Notes: generated by a model not told the origin, from the sequence alone. 64,000 bases of DNA from Lewinellaceae bacterium (GCA_016708875.1 JADJFA010000002.1:186001-250000); one strand, 5' to 3'. Counted from the stretch's first letter, positions 46,985 through 56,950 are shown. Numbers and translations: made by a program.

Positions 46985-49900
46985 ATGAAGTTTCTCTACA
47001 AACTACCGAGAAAATTGCTCAAGACCTTTTTCCCTGCACTTATTATTTGTTTGTTGCCCAGCATCCTGCCTAATCTCCTATCGGCACAAACCTGTGGATG
47101 CACCAATTGCCCACAATTCATGCCCGACAATTTTGTGGGCGACTTTTTCATCAATGTGGATGGTGCCGACAACCCGACGCTCGGACAGAATGGCCAAGGT
47201 GTATGTGGTGTGACCATGCACCTTGACCACGAGTATATCGGCGACCTTACTATTACGCTAACCTCCCCCTCTGGTCAATCGGTCACGCTGATTGGGCCAG
47301 AAGGCTTTTTCGGTGGAACGGACGGCGATGTTTGGGACATCGCCTTCGTGCCCTGTGCTGACGCTGCCAACCCAGACCCTGGTTTTACAGATGTTTGGAA
47401 CAATAACCAAGCCTGGGGCATGAACAATTTATATACGGGCAGTTATTATCCAAATTCAGGATGTCTCGAAAATTTTAATTCCGGCCCTGTGGATGGCACC
47501 TGGACACTTACAGTGGTGGACGGACAGGCCATTGACGTGGGAAATTTCTACGATTATGAAATTATTTTTTGTGATCCATCTGGCATCACATGCTTTTCCT
47601 GCGAAGCAGATGCAGGCGATCTTCCTCAGTCCAATGTGGCGGCCTGTCAGGGCAGTTCAAACCTAAATCTGGATTTCCCCCCCAATTATATCGCGCCTGC
47701 TACACCACCTCCAGCAGGGGAATATTCCTATACCTACGTAGTAGGCGGAGCAGGTGGCGTCATTGTTGCTTATGAGCCCGGGCCTGACTTGACCAGTTAT
47801 GACCCTGGCGTTTACACCGTATGCGGCTTCTCTTATCTGACCGTCCAGGAGGGCGACATCCCTCCTCCCGATGGCACACTCACCGTTACCCAACTTAGCA
47901 ACCAACTCAATAGCGGCACTCCGCCACTTTGTGGCAATGTTTCGGACGATTGTGTGACTGTTACCATTAATGCCAGCCCGCCAGACGAGGAAGAATTTGT
48001 TGAAATCTGTGTGCCCGATTGCCATCTTTTTTATGGCCAGAACTACTGCCAATCAGGTACTTATGTCCGAAACATTACAACTTCTCAAGGTTGCATGTAT
48101 GTAGCCACACTCAACTTGACTGTACACCCTGTTGCGATAACCAATCTCTTCGAGACCATCTGCCCAAACGAATGTGCCACCACGGAGGGATTTGAGGGCT
48201 ACTGTGATGCTGGAAATTACCAGGAGATATACCAAACCCAATTTGGCTGTGATAGCTTCGTTAACCTGACGCTCCAAGTGCTAAATGTTATGGCAGTGGC
48301 CAATCCAACAGGAGATCTTGATTGCAACACTCCGACAATACAGATTTTGGGTACTGGCTCCAGTACAGGTGGCTCTGTAACTTATCTCTGGACAGCCTCT
48401 AATGGAGGCAATATCGTGGGCGGCAATAGTAATCTTAATGTTCTGGTAAATGAAGCGGGCGATTACCAACTTCGCGTTTGTCGCTCGGGCGGCGGTGCTT
48501 TCTGCTGCGATTCGGTTCAAGTCAGCGTATTGGACAACAGTATGCCACCAAGCCCACCCGATTCAATTTCAGGCCCACCTTCTCTTTGTCAGGGAGATAT
48601 TGCTACTTATACGGCTATGGATGTTCCTGGTGCCACATCTTATAGTTGGACTGTTCCACTCGGAGTATTCATCAATGGCAGCACAACTGGAAGCTCCATA
48701 GATGTTACCTGGGACAGCAATGTTTCTGGACAAATATGTGCTTCATCCGTTAATAACTGCGGAACAAGTGCCCCTACTTGTACCCTCGTTAATATTACGC
48801 CTGCTCCGGCTCCCGGAATGCCACAAGGTGACAATACTGTGTGTTCTGGTGCACAAGAAGCATACAGCATCCCGCCTGTTGCCAATTCCACTGGCTATAC
48901 ATGGACTATAACTGGCGGAACCATCGCCTCCGGGCAAGGTTCGACCAATGTCATTGTGGATTGGGGGAACGGCCCTTCTGGGCAAATTTGTGTAAACGCT
49001 ACAGGTGCATGCGGAACCAGCCAAAATGTTTGCCTGGATGTCCAAATCACCGCGCCACCGAGCTCGCCATTGGTTTCTGGGAACACGAATGCTTGCCCTG
49101 GAGGAAGCGCAACTTATTCCATCTCAAATATTCCAGGCGCAACTTCCTACACTTGGACAGTGACAAACGGAACCATTACTGCTGGGCAAGGCACCGATAC
49201 CGTACATGTCCAATGGAACGCCAACGCAACCAATGGCATCGTGTGCGCAAACGCCTCCAATATTTGCGGCGGAAGTACCGACAACTGCTTTAATGTCAGC
49301 CTTTCAGTGCCTGCCTCCGGGCAAATCACGCACCTCTGCGATGGAACCAACACCAATTACACCGTCTCGTTCCCTATTTCGGGCGGAACTTCGCCATACA
49401 GTATACCGGGTGGAACGATTGTTGGTGGCATTTTCACCTCCAATCCAATCCTGAGCGGGCTGCCATATTCCTTCCAAATTTCGGATACTAACAGTTGCGT
49501 TTCCAGTATTATCAATGGAGTTTTCAACTGCGCCTGCGCTACAAATGCGGGCAATATGGAACTCATTCCACTCAGTGCATGTGAAGATCAGACCGTAACC
49601 GCCACGCACCTCGGTGGTCAAAATCTGGATGCCAACGATGTGACATCCTTTGTGCTGCACAGCGGACCGGGCACTACGCTTGTTCCCACTATTTTTGGTC
49701 AAAACACCACTGGCACATTTGGTTACCAGGCTGGAATGGTGTACGGCCAAACCTATTACATTTCTCTTGTTGCTGGCAATAACCTCGTGGGATTTCCTGA
49801 CCCTGCCGACCCTTGTCTTTCTGTTTCGCAAGGCCAGCCCGTAACATTCCACCAAAACCCATTGGCTAATGCAGGGCTTGATCACGACACTTGTGGCCTG

Positions 49901-52900
49901 AGTCAACTCCTCAGCGCTAACACAGGAGTAGGAATTGGCACTTGGTCGGTCATTGCCGCGCCTGCTCCCGACACTTTGGCAATCACTAGTTTACAAAACC
50001 CGAATACAACCGCAGCAGCTTCTGGATACGGTATTTTCAGCCTCGTTTGGACTTTAGACAATAATGGTTGCGTGGATGCCGATACAGTGGCGCTTGATTT
50101 TAATGCCACACCCAGCATCATAAGTGTAGACCACACTTGTGACGGGGCGAACGAGAATTATGTTGTTTCCTTCCAGATCAATGGAGGATCGCCTGGTTAT
50201 TCAACTACGGGAACACCTCCTGGCAATGGCTTAGGCACAGGGTTTGCTTCTGACCCTATTTTAAACGGCGGACTGTATTCCTACGTGGTAACCGATAGCG
50301 CTGGCTGTGTATCTGCACCCTTGAATGGTTCTTTCAGTTGCAACTGCGCCACGGATGCAGGTCAAATGGATCTCGTTTTGCTTTCCACCTGTGAAGGTGG
50401 CAGCATCGCAGCCCAGCATTTAGGAGGCCAGGCGCTGGATGCGAATGACACCATTTCGTATGTGTTACACACCCTGCCCGGCACTACTTTGGGTCAAATT
50501 ATTGACCAAAACGCCACTGGCGTGTTCGCTCATATGCCCGGAATCGTGTATGGAACAACCTATTATGTTTCATTCGTAGTAGGCAACAATCTTGCAGGAA
50601 TTCCCGACCTACAAGACCCTTGTCTTTCCATTACACCTGGGCAGCCTATTGTTTTTTATCAAAATCCTGTGTCAGATGCGGGAACAGATTTGACCACTTG
50701 CGGAACATTGGTGAACCTCAATGGAAATGTTCCGTCCGGCAGCTCCGGGCAATGGTCTATCTCCAATACGCCCAGCGGAGGAAGTCTCAATATCAGCGAC
50801 CTGCAAAGCGCTACTGCCACCGCTACTGCCACTGGATTCGGCAATTACACCCTAACCTGGACCTTGGCGCAAAACGGTTGCGTGGGCACTGACGTAGTGA
50901 ATTTGCAATTCAATGATTCTCCTGTGCTTGACAATCTTGTGCGAGATTGTGACCCTGCAAACGAAAATTTCACGGTGACCTTGAGCTTGTCTGGAGGCAC
51001 CGCACCATACACCGTAAATGGACAACTGGCTACAGGGAACACCTTTGTTTCAAATGCATTTGTGAACGGATCCTCCTACACCTTTAATGTAATCGATGCA
51101 AACGGCTGCCCAATGCCTCAAATCACTGGCGCCTTCAGTTGCAACTGCGCCACCGACGCCGGAACAATGGCCGCCCAAGTCCTCAGTGCCTGCGAAGGAC
51201 AAACTTTGACCGCAACGGCCAATGGTGATCTAAACCTGGACGGCAACGACATTACGGCTTATGTGCTGCACAACGGGGCTGGCCCTGCGCTAGGTCAGGT
51301 GTTCGGCCAAAATGCAACAGGGGTGTTCTCCTTTGACCCGGCACAGATGCAATTTGGTGCGACCTATTACATTTCTTTGGTGGCGGGAAATCCGTCCGGC
51401 ACTTTTCCTGACCCGCTCGACCCTTGTTTTTCTGTTGCGCCCGGTCAGCCTGTACAATGGCTGCAAAATCCAACACCCGACGCTGGACAGGATTTGGCAA
51501 TTTGTGGACAAACAATTGATTTGCAAGCAGTTGATGGCAACTTCAACGGAACCTGGAGCCTGATTTCTGGACCTGGAACAGCCAACTTTAACGACGCAAA
51601 TGATCCTGCAAGCGCTGCGACTGTTTCTTCTAACGGCACCTTTGTGTTTCAGTGGACGGAATTAAACGGAATCTGCTCTGCGGTTGACGATGTGAACGTG
51701 ACTTTCAATGCTTTGCCCAGTGTGACTGCTCTGAATGAAATTTGTGATGGCACAAACACGGAGTTTACCGTTAATTTCACTGCCAATACCGGCCTTGCGC
51801 CCTATTCAGTGAGCGGTCTGACGGGGGCCTTCACAGGGAATGTTTTCAGTTCCTTGCCTTTGCCGAACAACTCTTCTTATTCGTTCATTCTGGTGGATGC
51901 AAACGGTTGTGAAAGCCCTGGAATCACCGGGGTTCAGAACTGTGCCTGCGCAACCGACGCTGGTTCGATGCAGAATACCCCCGCTACTTTTTGTGCGGAC
52001 GTGGACGCAAGCGCAACCTGGAACAACGACGCTACCACTGATGCAAACGATATGGTGCAGTTTATTCTCCATAATGGTTCGGGGTCCGTGGTAGGCAGTA
52101 CTATTTTCGCTACCAACCCCCAACCAAGTTTTGTTTTTGGTGGCAACCTGCAGTTTGGTGTCACCTATTACATTTCTGCCATTGCGGGAAATAACCTCTT
52201 GGGCAACGTGGATCTGAACGACCCCTGCCTTTTAGTTACGCCTGGCACACCCGTACAATGGAAACCGAACCCGACCGCCGAAATTGCTGGAGATGCCACC
52301 CTTTGCTTGGGCGGCAATACCGTGCTTTCCTTTAGCGGTACAGGGACTTATCCGCTTAGCATTGATTACACAGACGGTACAAACCTGAATACCATCGTCA
52401 TTACAGGTTCTCAAACTGTCACGCTCGATGTAACTCCTTTTGCGTCAACAACGTTCTCCTTAATCAATGTAACCGATGGCACGCTTCCAAACTGCGCAAC
52501 CCCGCTTTCTGATGCAGCCACTGTTATCGTGAATTTGCCTGTCGAGGCTGGCACTTCCAATGCCGCATTGGAATTTTGCGCTGGCGCGGGTCAATTGGTA
52601 CAACTATCATCCCAACTGACGGGTGCAGATGTTGGTGGGCAGTGGTTCGAAACATCGGCACAGCCGTCTCAAGCAGGCGCCTTCAATCCTAATACAGGTA
52701 CTTTCCAACCCAACGGGCAAGCGGCTGGCACCTATACTTTCCGCTATCTGCTCACCGCTGCGGCACCTTGTGTAAACGATGAAGCGACCGTTTCAATCAT
52801 CGTTTATCCAGAACCAACAGCAGATGCAGGAACAGACAAAGCCTTGAATTGCAATGTTTTAACCGCCAATTTGGGTGGCCCGGGAACCACCTCAGGTACT

Positions 52901-53821
52901 TACCAATGGCAGCTAAATGGCGACACCATTGGCACTGATCGTCAATTGTTGGCCAAAGAAGGTGGCTCGTACACACTTTTAGTAACGACCCCGCAAGGCT
53001 GTACGGACACTGATATAGTAGTTGTAAATGAAGACAATGAAGTGCCACAAGCAGACCTTACTTCTACACGCGACGTGCGTTGTTTTGGCGAAACCAATGG
53101 GGCCGTTTCTGTGGTGAGTGTGACGAGTTCACACCAACCTGTATTGTATTCTCTGAATGGCGGGCCGTTCAGTTCAAGCCCTTTATTTTCTGGCTTGCCT
53201 CCCGGAGATTATGTAATCACCTTGCAGGATGCTTTTGGCTGCGAGAGCGAAACCAGTACGCTCAGCGTGGGCGAGCCTCCAGAACTCACCGCAAACCTTG
53301 GGGCTGACTTGAAAATACAGTTGGCCGATTCGGCGCATGTTTTATTGCAAACCTCTTTGCCGACAAATGAATTGCAAAGCATTCTTTGGCAGCCCTTGCT
53401 CGACTCTACAGCCGCAGGCCAATCATATCAGAATTTCTTTCCGCTTCATTCCTGGCAAGTCGGCGTAACGGTCACGGATTCCAATGGTTGTAAAGCCCAA
53501 GACCGTATTAACGTGATAGTGGAAAAACCGCGCAACGTCTTCATTCCCAACATATTCAAACCCGAAACTGGCATTGATCCTTTATTATATGTATTTGGCG
53601 GACGCGATGTGGAAGAAGTCGAATCCTTCCAGATTTTTGACCGTTGGGGGGATAAAGTTTTTGAAGTATTCAATTTCCCACCTAACTCCGCCAGTAGTGG
53701 TTGGGATGGCACTTCGAAGGGATCGAAGGTAAATCCAGGCGTGTTTGTCTATTATGCGATGGTGCGGTTTATTGATGGGGAAGTAGTCCTGTATAAGGGT
53801 GATGTGACTGTGATGCGCTGA
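46985..53821 (+). CDS. Giant secreted repeat protein with P-domain and T9SS type B (gliding-associated) C-terminal domain
   Basis: 2,278 residues from ATG 46985, which begins a lysine-containing signal peptide (MKFLYKLPRKLLKTFFPALI). Near the N-terminus is a P/Homo B-type domain, CGCTNCPQFMPDNF with HLDHEYIGDLTITLTSPSG, paralogous to the one at 8725-9200. Three PKD-like domains then repeat (SYSWTVPLGVFINGS, GYTWTITGGTIASGQ, SYTWTVTNGTITAGQ). A roughly 267-residue unit beginning C-x-CATxAG recurs four times (about 49525-52260 and beyond). The C-terminus (NVFIPNIFKPETGIDP, SFQIFDRWGDKVFE, GWDGTSKG) is the CHU_C / T9SS type B domain that directs surface attachment. Probably an adhesin-like protein of the cell surface; the ligand is unknown. 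Confidence 0.88.
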   Translation: MKFLYKLPRKLLKTFFPALIICLLPSILPNLLSAQTCGCTNCPQFMPDNFVGDFFINVDGADNPTLGQNGQGVCGVTMHLDHEYIGDLTITLTSPSGQSVTLIGPEGFFGGTDGDVWDIAFVPCADAANPDPGFTDVWNNNQAWGMNNLYTGSYYPNSGCLENFNSGPVDGTWTLTVVDGQAIDVGNFYDYEIIFCDPSGITCFSCEADAGDLPQSNVAACQGSSNLNLDFPPNYIAPATPPPAGEYSYTYVVGGAGGVIVAYEPGPDLTSYDPGVYTVCGFSYLTVQEGDIPPPDGTLTVTQLSNQLNSGTPPLCGNVSDDCVTVTINASPPDEEEFVEICVPDCHLFYGQNYCQSGTYVRNITTSQGCMYVATLNLTVHPVAITNLFETICPNECATTEGFEGYCDAGNYQEIYQTQFGCDSFVNLTLQVLNVMAVANPTGDLDCNTPTIQILGTGSSTGGSVTYLWTASNGGNIVGGNSNLNVLVNEAGDYQLRVCRSGGGAFCCDSVQVSVLDNSMPPSPPDSISGPPSLCQGDIATYTAMDVPGATSYSWTVPLGVFINGSTTGSSIDVTWDSNVSGQICASSVNNCGTSAPTCTLVNITPAPAPGMPQGDNTVCSGAQEAYSIPPVANSTGYTWTITGGTIASGQGSTNVIVDWGNGPSGQICVNATGACGTSQNVCLDVQITAPPSSPLVSGNTNACPGGSATYSISNIPGATSYTWTVTNGTITAGQGTDTVHVQWNANATNGIVCANASNICGGSTDNCFNVSLSVPASGQITHLCDGTNTNYTVSFPISGGTSPYSIPGGTIVGGIFTSNPILSGLPYSFQISDTNSCVSSIINGVFNCACATNAGNMELIPLSACEDQTVTATHLGGQNLDANDVTSFVLHSGPGTTLVPTIFGQNTTGTFGYQAGMVYGQTYYISLVAGNNLVGFPDPADPCLSVSQGQPVTFHQNPLANAGLDHDTCGLSQLLSANTGVGIGTWSVIAAPAPDTLAITSLQNPNTTAAASGYGIFSLVWTLDNNGCVDADTVALDFNATPSIISVDHTCDGANENYVVSFQINGGSPGYSTTGTPPGNGLGTGFASDPILNGGLYSYVVTDSAGCVSAPLNGSFSCNCATDAGQMDLVLLSTCEGGSIAAQHLGGQALDANDTISYVLHTLPGTTLGQIIDQNATGVFAHMPGIVYGTTYYVSFVVGNNLAGIPDLQDPCLSITPGQPIVFYQNPVSDAGTDLTTCGTLVNLNGNVPSGSSGQWSISNTPSGGSLNISDLQSATATATATGFGNYTLTWTLAQNGCVGTDVVNLQFNDSPVLDNLVRDCDPANENFTVTLSLSGGTAPYTVNGQLATGNTFVSNAFVNGSSYTFNVIDANGCPMPQITGAFSCNCATDAGTMAAQVLSACEGQTLTATANGDLNLDGNDITAYVLHNGAGPALGQVFGQNATGVFSFDPAQMQFGATYYISLVAGNPSGTFPDPLDPCFSVAPGQPVQWLQNPTPDAGQDLAICGQTIDLQAVDGNFNGTWSLISGPGTANFNDANDPASAATVSSNGTFVFQWTELNGICSAVDDVNVTFNALPSVTALNEICDGTNTEFTVNFTANTGLAPYSVSGLTGAFTGNVFSSLPLPNNSSYSFILVDANGCESPGITGVQNCACATDAGSMQNTPATFCADVDASATWNNDATTDANDMVQFILHNGSGSVVGSTIFATNPQPSFVFGGNLQFGVTYYISAIAGNNLLGNVDLNDPCLLVTPGTPVQWKPNPTAEIAGDATLCLGGNTVLSFSGTGTYPLSIDYTDGTNLNTIVITGSQTVTLDVTPFASTTFSLINVTDGTLPNCATPLSDAATVIVNLPVEAGTSNAALEFCAGAGQLVQLSSQLTGADVGGQWFETSAQPSQAGAFNPNTGTFQPNGQAAGTYTFRYLLTAAAPCVNDEATVSIIVYPEPTADAGTDKALNCNVLTANLGGPGTTSGTYQWQLNGDTIGTDRQLLAKEGGSYTLLVTTPQGCTDTDIVVVNEDNEVPQADLTSTRDVRCFGETNGAVSVVSVTSSHQPVLYSLNGGPFSSSPLFSGLPPGDYVITLQDAFGCESETSTLSVGEPPELTANLGADLKIQLADSAHVLLQTSLPTNELQSILWQPLLDSTAAGQSYQNFFPLHSWQVGVTVTDSNGCKAQDRINVIVEKPRNVFIPNIFKPETGIDPLLYVFGGRDVEEVESFQIFDRWGDKVFEVFNFPPNSASSGWDGTSKGSKVNPGVFVYYAMVRFIDGEVVLYKGDVTVMR
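49525..52260 (+). repeat. Four copies of a ~800-bp unit in the giant T9SS type B protein
   Basis: Copies begin near 49525, 50334, 51131 and 51937 (spacings of about 809, 797 and 806 bp); the last is partial. Each encodes the C-x-C-A-T-x-A-G opening, then a segment with GxxTYYISxVAGNN, then D-A-G-x-D with a Cys-Gly pair, then a third sub-domain ending in PY. Divergence is high at DNA level, so the duplications are not recent. Confidence 0.7.
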
Positions 53822-53833
53822 AAATAACCTGTT

Positions 53834-54652
53834 TTGGAAGTGCATAAAACAACCAATCAAATAATTGTCTTATTATGGTTCTTGGTACTGCCAAGTGCCA
53901 AGGCCATAACGGACACCATCCCCGATCTGACAAGGTTGACACAGTCCGGGGATTGGCTTCGTCTTCCATCGGGCAAGGTCATTTGGGTTGAGATGCAAGG
54001 TAGCGACGGGGTGTCTGATCAAGATGGGTTCGACTCACTTGGCCTTGAATCGGTGGGGCGCAGGAAGAATCCGCTCCATTGCGTTTCGCACAAATTTGCT
54101 GGCGTGGTGCGAAAAGACGTGAAGACCCTGCCGCACCAAGGCAGCACTAAAGCGTTTGCTTCACTAGACAACTTGGTGGCATGGCTTCCAAAAGACTCAT
54201 TAATGAAGCATCATCAGCCCCCGATTTCAACCAAATCAGACAGCAAGCGCGTAGCGGAAGAAAGCCAGAATGTGAAAATTAAACGCGCCTATTTGCTCGC
54301 TGCTTATCGAGCGGAAGACAATGATTTCCATGTGTTGATCTGCAACCGCCCTACCTATGATTCTACGGCAATACTCTTTACCATAGAAGTTAGTGGATTG
54401 CCCGACTCCTCTAATGTATCCAGGAGGGATTACTGCAAATTAGTCACTGCACGCTGTGCCTTCATTTCCCAGCTTGGAAATATTGCCTGTGGCAATACTT
54501 TTATATTCCGGGATGCCGGATTGCCTGTCAGTGTAGGCGGTTCTTTGTTTTTTGATATCCACCATGCTGGGCAAATCCATGGCCGTAAAGGGCTCCATCC
54601 AAAATCTGCCTGGGAAATCCACCCCGTTACCTACTTCAAGTGGCTTAATTGA
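53834..54652 (+). CDS. Secreted protein with WEIHPVT motif, unknown function
   Basis: 272 residues from TTG 53834 or GTG 53840; both give a signal peptide (IIVLLWFLVLPSAKA). The C-terminal third has HHAGQIHGRKGLHPKSAWEIHPVTYF. A GLxxxSAWEIHPV segment after a Gly/His-rich loop also occurs in proteins I remember as uncharacterised. No name can be given. Clusters of His (HHAGQIH, H in EIHP) could bind a metal. It follows the giant T9SS gene by 12 bp, so they may be cotranscribed. Confidence 0.6.
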   Translation: MEVHKTTNQIIVLLWFLVLPSAKAITDTIPDLTRLTQSGDWLRLPSGKVIWVEMQGSDGVSDQDGFDSLGLESVGRRKNPLHCVSHKFAGVVRKDVKTLPHQGSTKAFASLDNLVAWLPKDSLMKHHQPPISTKSDSKRVAEESQNVKIKRAYLLAAYRAEDNDFHVLICNRPTYDSTAILFTIEVSGLPDSSNVSRRDYCKLVTARCAFISQLGNIACGNTFIFRDAGLPVSVGGSLFFDIHHAGQIHGRKGLHPKSAWEIHPVTYFKWLN

Positions 54653-54755
54653 TCCGATTAGGTAGACATCGGCAGAAAATTACAAGAACAAAGCAGCCAT
54701 ACTGCTATTTTTGCCCCCTGAACGCAACGTTCAAATCGCATACGCCATCCCTCCC

Positions 54756-55208
54756 ATGCAAAGCACTACAAATTTCTTCCCCACTCAACCAAATACTGCC
54801 CCCTCGTCTTTGGTTATTAAAGATGAGGCCGAGGCCTGCGCTGCGGTACTCCTGGCTTGCCGTCGGGCGGATGAAATTAATGGAGCAGGCGGGAACGCTG
54901 CCTTTTTCAGCACTCTAAAGAACCGCAATGTTTTTATTGGTTATGACCCACAAGCACTCATTGAAACTGCAGGGCGGTATTTTGAAGCGGCCGGCAGTTC
55001 AGCAGCCCTGATTGATGCGGCAATGGGCGCCATTCGAGAGCAAACCAGACTTCCCTTGTTTTACCATTGCCTTGATGTAATCCTCGCAGATGGGGTGGTG
55101 ACACCCGAGGAACATAAAGTGTTTCAATACCTGACTGGAAGGTTTAAAGTGGATGAGGAAGTGGCGTTTAATGCCATGGAGGTTTTAGTAGTCAAGAATC
55201 AATTGTGA
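54756..55208 (+). CDS. TerB-like helical protein
   Basis: 150 residues from ATG 54756. The final 70 residues resemble a TerB/DjlA-type domain: LPLFYHCLDVILADGVVTPEEHKVFQYL has the A-D-G-x5-E pattern of this family, whose members bind ions or act in stress response. The N-terminal half (IKDEAEACAAVLLACRRADEINGAG) looks like a second copy of the helical fold. No signal peptide. A longer frame begins at 54711 but lacks similarity. Confidence 0.65.
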   Translation: MQSTTNFFPTQPNTAPSSLVIKDEAEACAAVLLACRRADEINGAGGNAAFFSTLKNRNVFIGYDPQALIETAGRYFEAAGSSAALIDAAMGAIREQTRLPLFYHCLDVILADGVVTPEEHKVFQYLTGRFKVDEEVAFNAMEVLVVKNQL

Positions 55209-55238
55209 TTCTAGTTTTTATTTTAAAACAAATTGATT

Positions 55239-55246
55239 TATCTTTG
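55239..55246 (+). promoter_or_regulatory. Consensus -7 element upstream of 55360
   Basis: TATCTTTG matches TAnnTTTG exactly and lies 113 bp before the ATG at 55360, which would give a long leader. Confidence 0.45.
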
Positions 55247-55359
55247 TCCCAGAATTTGACCAAGAAGGGGTTTTTGGCAGGTTCCAAAAAATTTGGCAAG
55301 ACTATTGCATTTCTAGCCAAACAAATATTTTTCACCGCTTCAATACACATCGTCAAAGT

Positions 55360-56001
55360 ATGAAACTTGAGAAAACTTCACTTTTCGTCCTACTTGTAAT
55401 CTGCACTACTGGATATGCTTCTGCTCAGGTAACAGCTGTGCGCCGGTACAATCCATCAGGCAGTGCTACAACACCTCAAACCTATTCCACCGAATCGAAA
55501 GAAAGTTGCGATGCACGTCGCGCGAAGGCACTTGCAAAAGTACAGGGTACCCCTTCCAGTTCCCTCACAGCCAAAGGTCTTGCTCCTGCACAATACAACA
55601 CAGATGGGGCTGAGCCAGTGGCCTACAGCACAGCGCCGAATCCTGCCACTACATTCACGGTCAATGGTGCGAATGTTCAGCGCAATGTCCGTAAAGGGGC
55701 CGGTCAGGTAGGAGACCTACTTTTCACCCCAATCATTGAATTGCATTACGTACAGTTTGCAGTCTATTGCAAGAACACACCTGTTGATAAAGCCCCTCCA
55801 ATTGAAGGACTAATGCTCCTTTGGCACGAAGGCAGCAAATGTCCGGGTGGAGAAGAAGGCGCTTGTTACATTGTCAAAGGGTACGACACCGCAGAAGATG
55901 CAAAAGCAGCAGTGCTTCGATTCAAGGCCAATCGCCTGGATTGCTGGTACAATCCTGCGCTGACCGGTGCAGCAGTGGAAGTGATTGGTGTACGGTCTTG
56001 A
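55360..56001 (+). CDS. Secreted protein, possibly with a SPOR-like C-terminal domain
   Basis: 213 residues with a signal peptide ending at ASAQ. The middle is Thr/Ala/Pro-rich and probably disordered. The last 80 residues (YVQFAVYCKNTPVDKAPPIEGL, then YIVKGYDTAEDAKAAVLRFK, then LDCWYNPALTGAAVEVIG) fit the strand-helix-strand pattern of SPOR domains, which bind denuded peptidoglycan. The sequence match is weak, so this is a structural guess. It ends 6 bp before the SRAP gene and is probably cotranscribed with it. Confidence 0.6.
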   Translation: MKLEKTSLFVLLVICTTGYASAQVTAVRRYNPSGSATTPQTYSTESKESCDARRAKALAKVQGTPSSSLTAKGLAPAQYNTDGAEPVAYSTAPNPATTFTVNGANVQRNVRKGAGQVGDLLFTPIIELHYVQFAVYCKNTPVDKAPPIEGLMLLWHEGSKCPGGEEGACYIVKGYDTAEDAKAAVLRFKANRLDCWYNPALTGAAVEVIGVRS

Positions 56002-56007
56002 TAATTT

Positions 56008-56688
56008 ATGTGCGGCCGCTATTCCTTTGCGCCTAAGCCAAAGCAGCGCATAGCTTTAGAAAATGTAGTTGCAGTTCCAGCGGAATTGCAACTACATTTT
56101 AATATTGCACCCACACAAGAGGCGTATGTTATTGCCAATGAGTGTCCCAACATTCTACAAAAAATGGAATGGGGACTTGTACCTCATTGGAGCTCAGACG
56201 GGAAAAATTCAGGCAAACTCATCAACGCAAGAGCAGAAGGAATTGCTGAAAAACCCTCCTTTCGCGATTCATTTCAATCCAAACGCTGTCTGGTACCAGC
56301 CGACAGTTTTTATGAGTGGCGCAAACTTTCGGCGGATCGAAAAATACCCTATCGAATTTTTCTAAAAAACGACGAACTTCTATTCTTTGCAGGCATCTGG
56401 GACGAATGGAAAAAGGCTGGGACTACCAAGCGTACGTTTTCCATCATTACAACCACCCCCAACAGCGAAATGGCGGATTTGCACGATCGGATGCCCGTCA
56501 TTTTGCCCGATGCCGAAACCCGAAGGCTTTGGCTCTCTCCCCTACCCTTGCAGGAGGCACTTGCGATGCTTCACCCACCAAAGTCCGGACTGCTTTCGAT
56601 GTACCGCGTTTCGGAAAAACTCAACAAAGCAGGGTATGAAGGAGCAGCATTGCATGAGGCAGTTCCGGAGGAGTTGAGGCTTTTTTGA
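56008..56688 (+). CDS. SRAP domain protein (HMCES/YedK-like), abasic-site binding
   Basis: 226 residues. It begins M-C-G-R-Y-S-F; Cys2 is the nucleophile that forms a covalent link to abasic sites in single-stranded DNA. Other family residues: the Asn in NIAPTQ, NARAEG, the Glu-Lys in IAEKPSFRDSF, CLVPADSFYEW with the catalytic Glu, and the His in DLHDRMPVIL. Acts in DNA damage tolerance. A perfect 20-bp hairpin terminator follows the stop codon. Confidence 0.95.
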   Translation: MCGRYSFAPKPKQRIALENVVAVPAELQLHFNIAPTQEAYVIANECPNILQKMEWGLVPHWSSDGKNSGKLINARAEGIAEKPSFRDSFQSKRCLVPADSFYEWRKLSADRKIPYRIFLKNDELLFFAGIWDEWKKAGTTKRTFSIITTTPNSEMADLHDRMPVILPDAETRRLWLSPLPLQEALAMLHPPKSGLLSMYRVSEKLNKAGYEGAALHEAVPEELRLF

Positions 56689-56700
56689 GCACTTTATAGC

Positions 56701-56747
56701 AATTGAAATGGGGTATTTCGCTGGATGCGAAATACCCCATTTCAATT
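56701..56747. terminator. Strong hairpin terminator after SRAP gene
   Basis: Arms 56701-56720 and 56728-56747 are perfect 20-bp complements around a 7-nt loop (ctggatg). The stem includes both G-C and A-T runs. It lies 12 bp after the SRAP stop and reads equally well from the other strand. Confidence 0.8.
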
Positions 56748-56776
56748 TTATTCATCTTCCAAAAATTTTGGAGATT

Positions 56777-56942
56777 AGAGTGTGTCTGAAAAATGCTAGC
56801 CGGGCTGAAAACGCATCTTTTGGAACCTGTGTTGCGTGTCTTTTTGGGGCAATAGAACACCGCTATTCCACCAAAAAGGTACACTTACCCAGAACCCAAA
56901 AACTGCATTTTCATCTACGGCAGCATTTTTAAGACACACTCT
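56777..56942. repeat. Long imperfect 166-bp palindrome, MITE-like
   Basis: The ends 56777-56797 and 56922-56942 are inverted repeats of 21 nt with one mismatch. The interior is also largely complementary (agccgggctgaaaacgc against the strand at 56900-56921), and the apex has a small hairpin (aatag ... ctatt). It lies just outside the 3' end of the choice-of-anchor B gene. It could be a miniature inverted-repeat element or a folded RNA. No target-site duplication seen. Confidence 0.55.
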
Positions 56943-56950
56943 GGTTCCTG

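Noticed and set aside
49304..49906. Minus-strand frames of up to 200 codons within the giant T9SS gene.
   Set aside because: Repetitive sense sequence yields long antisense frames; no independent features.
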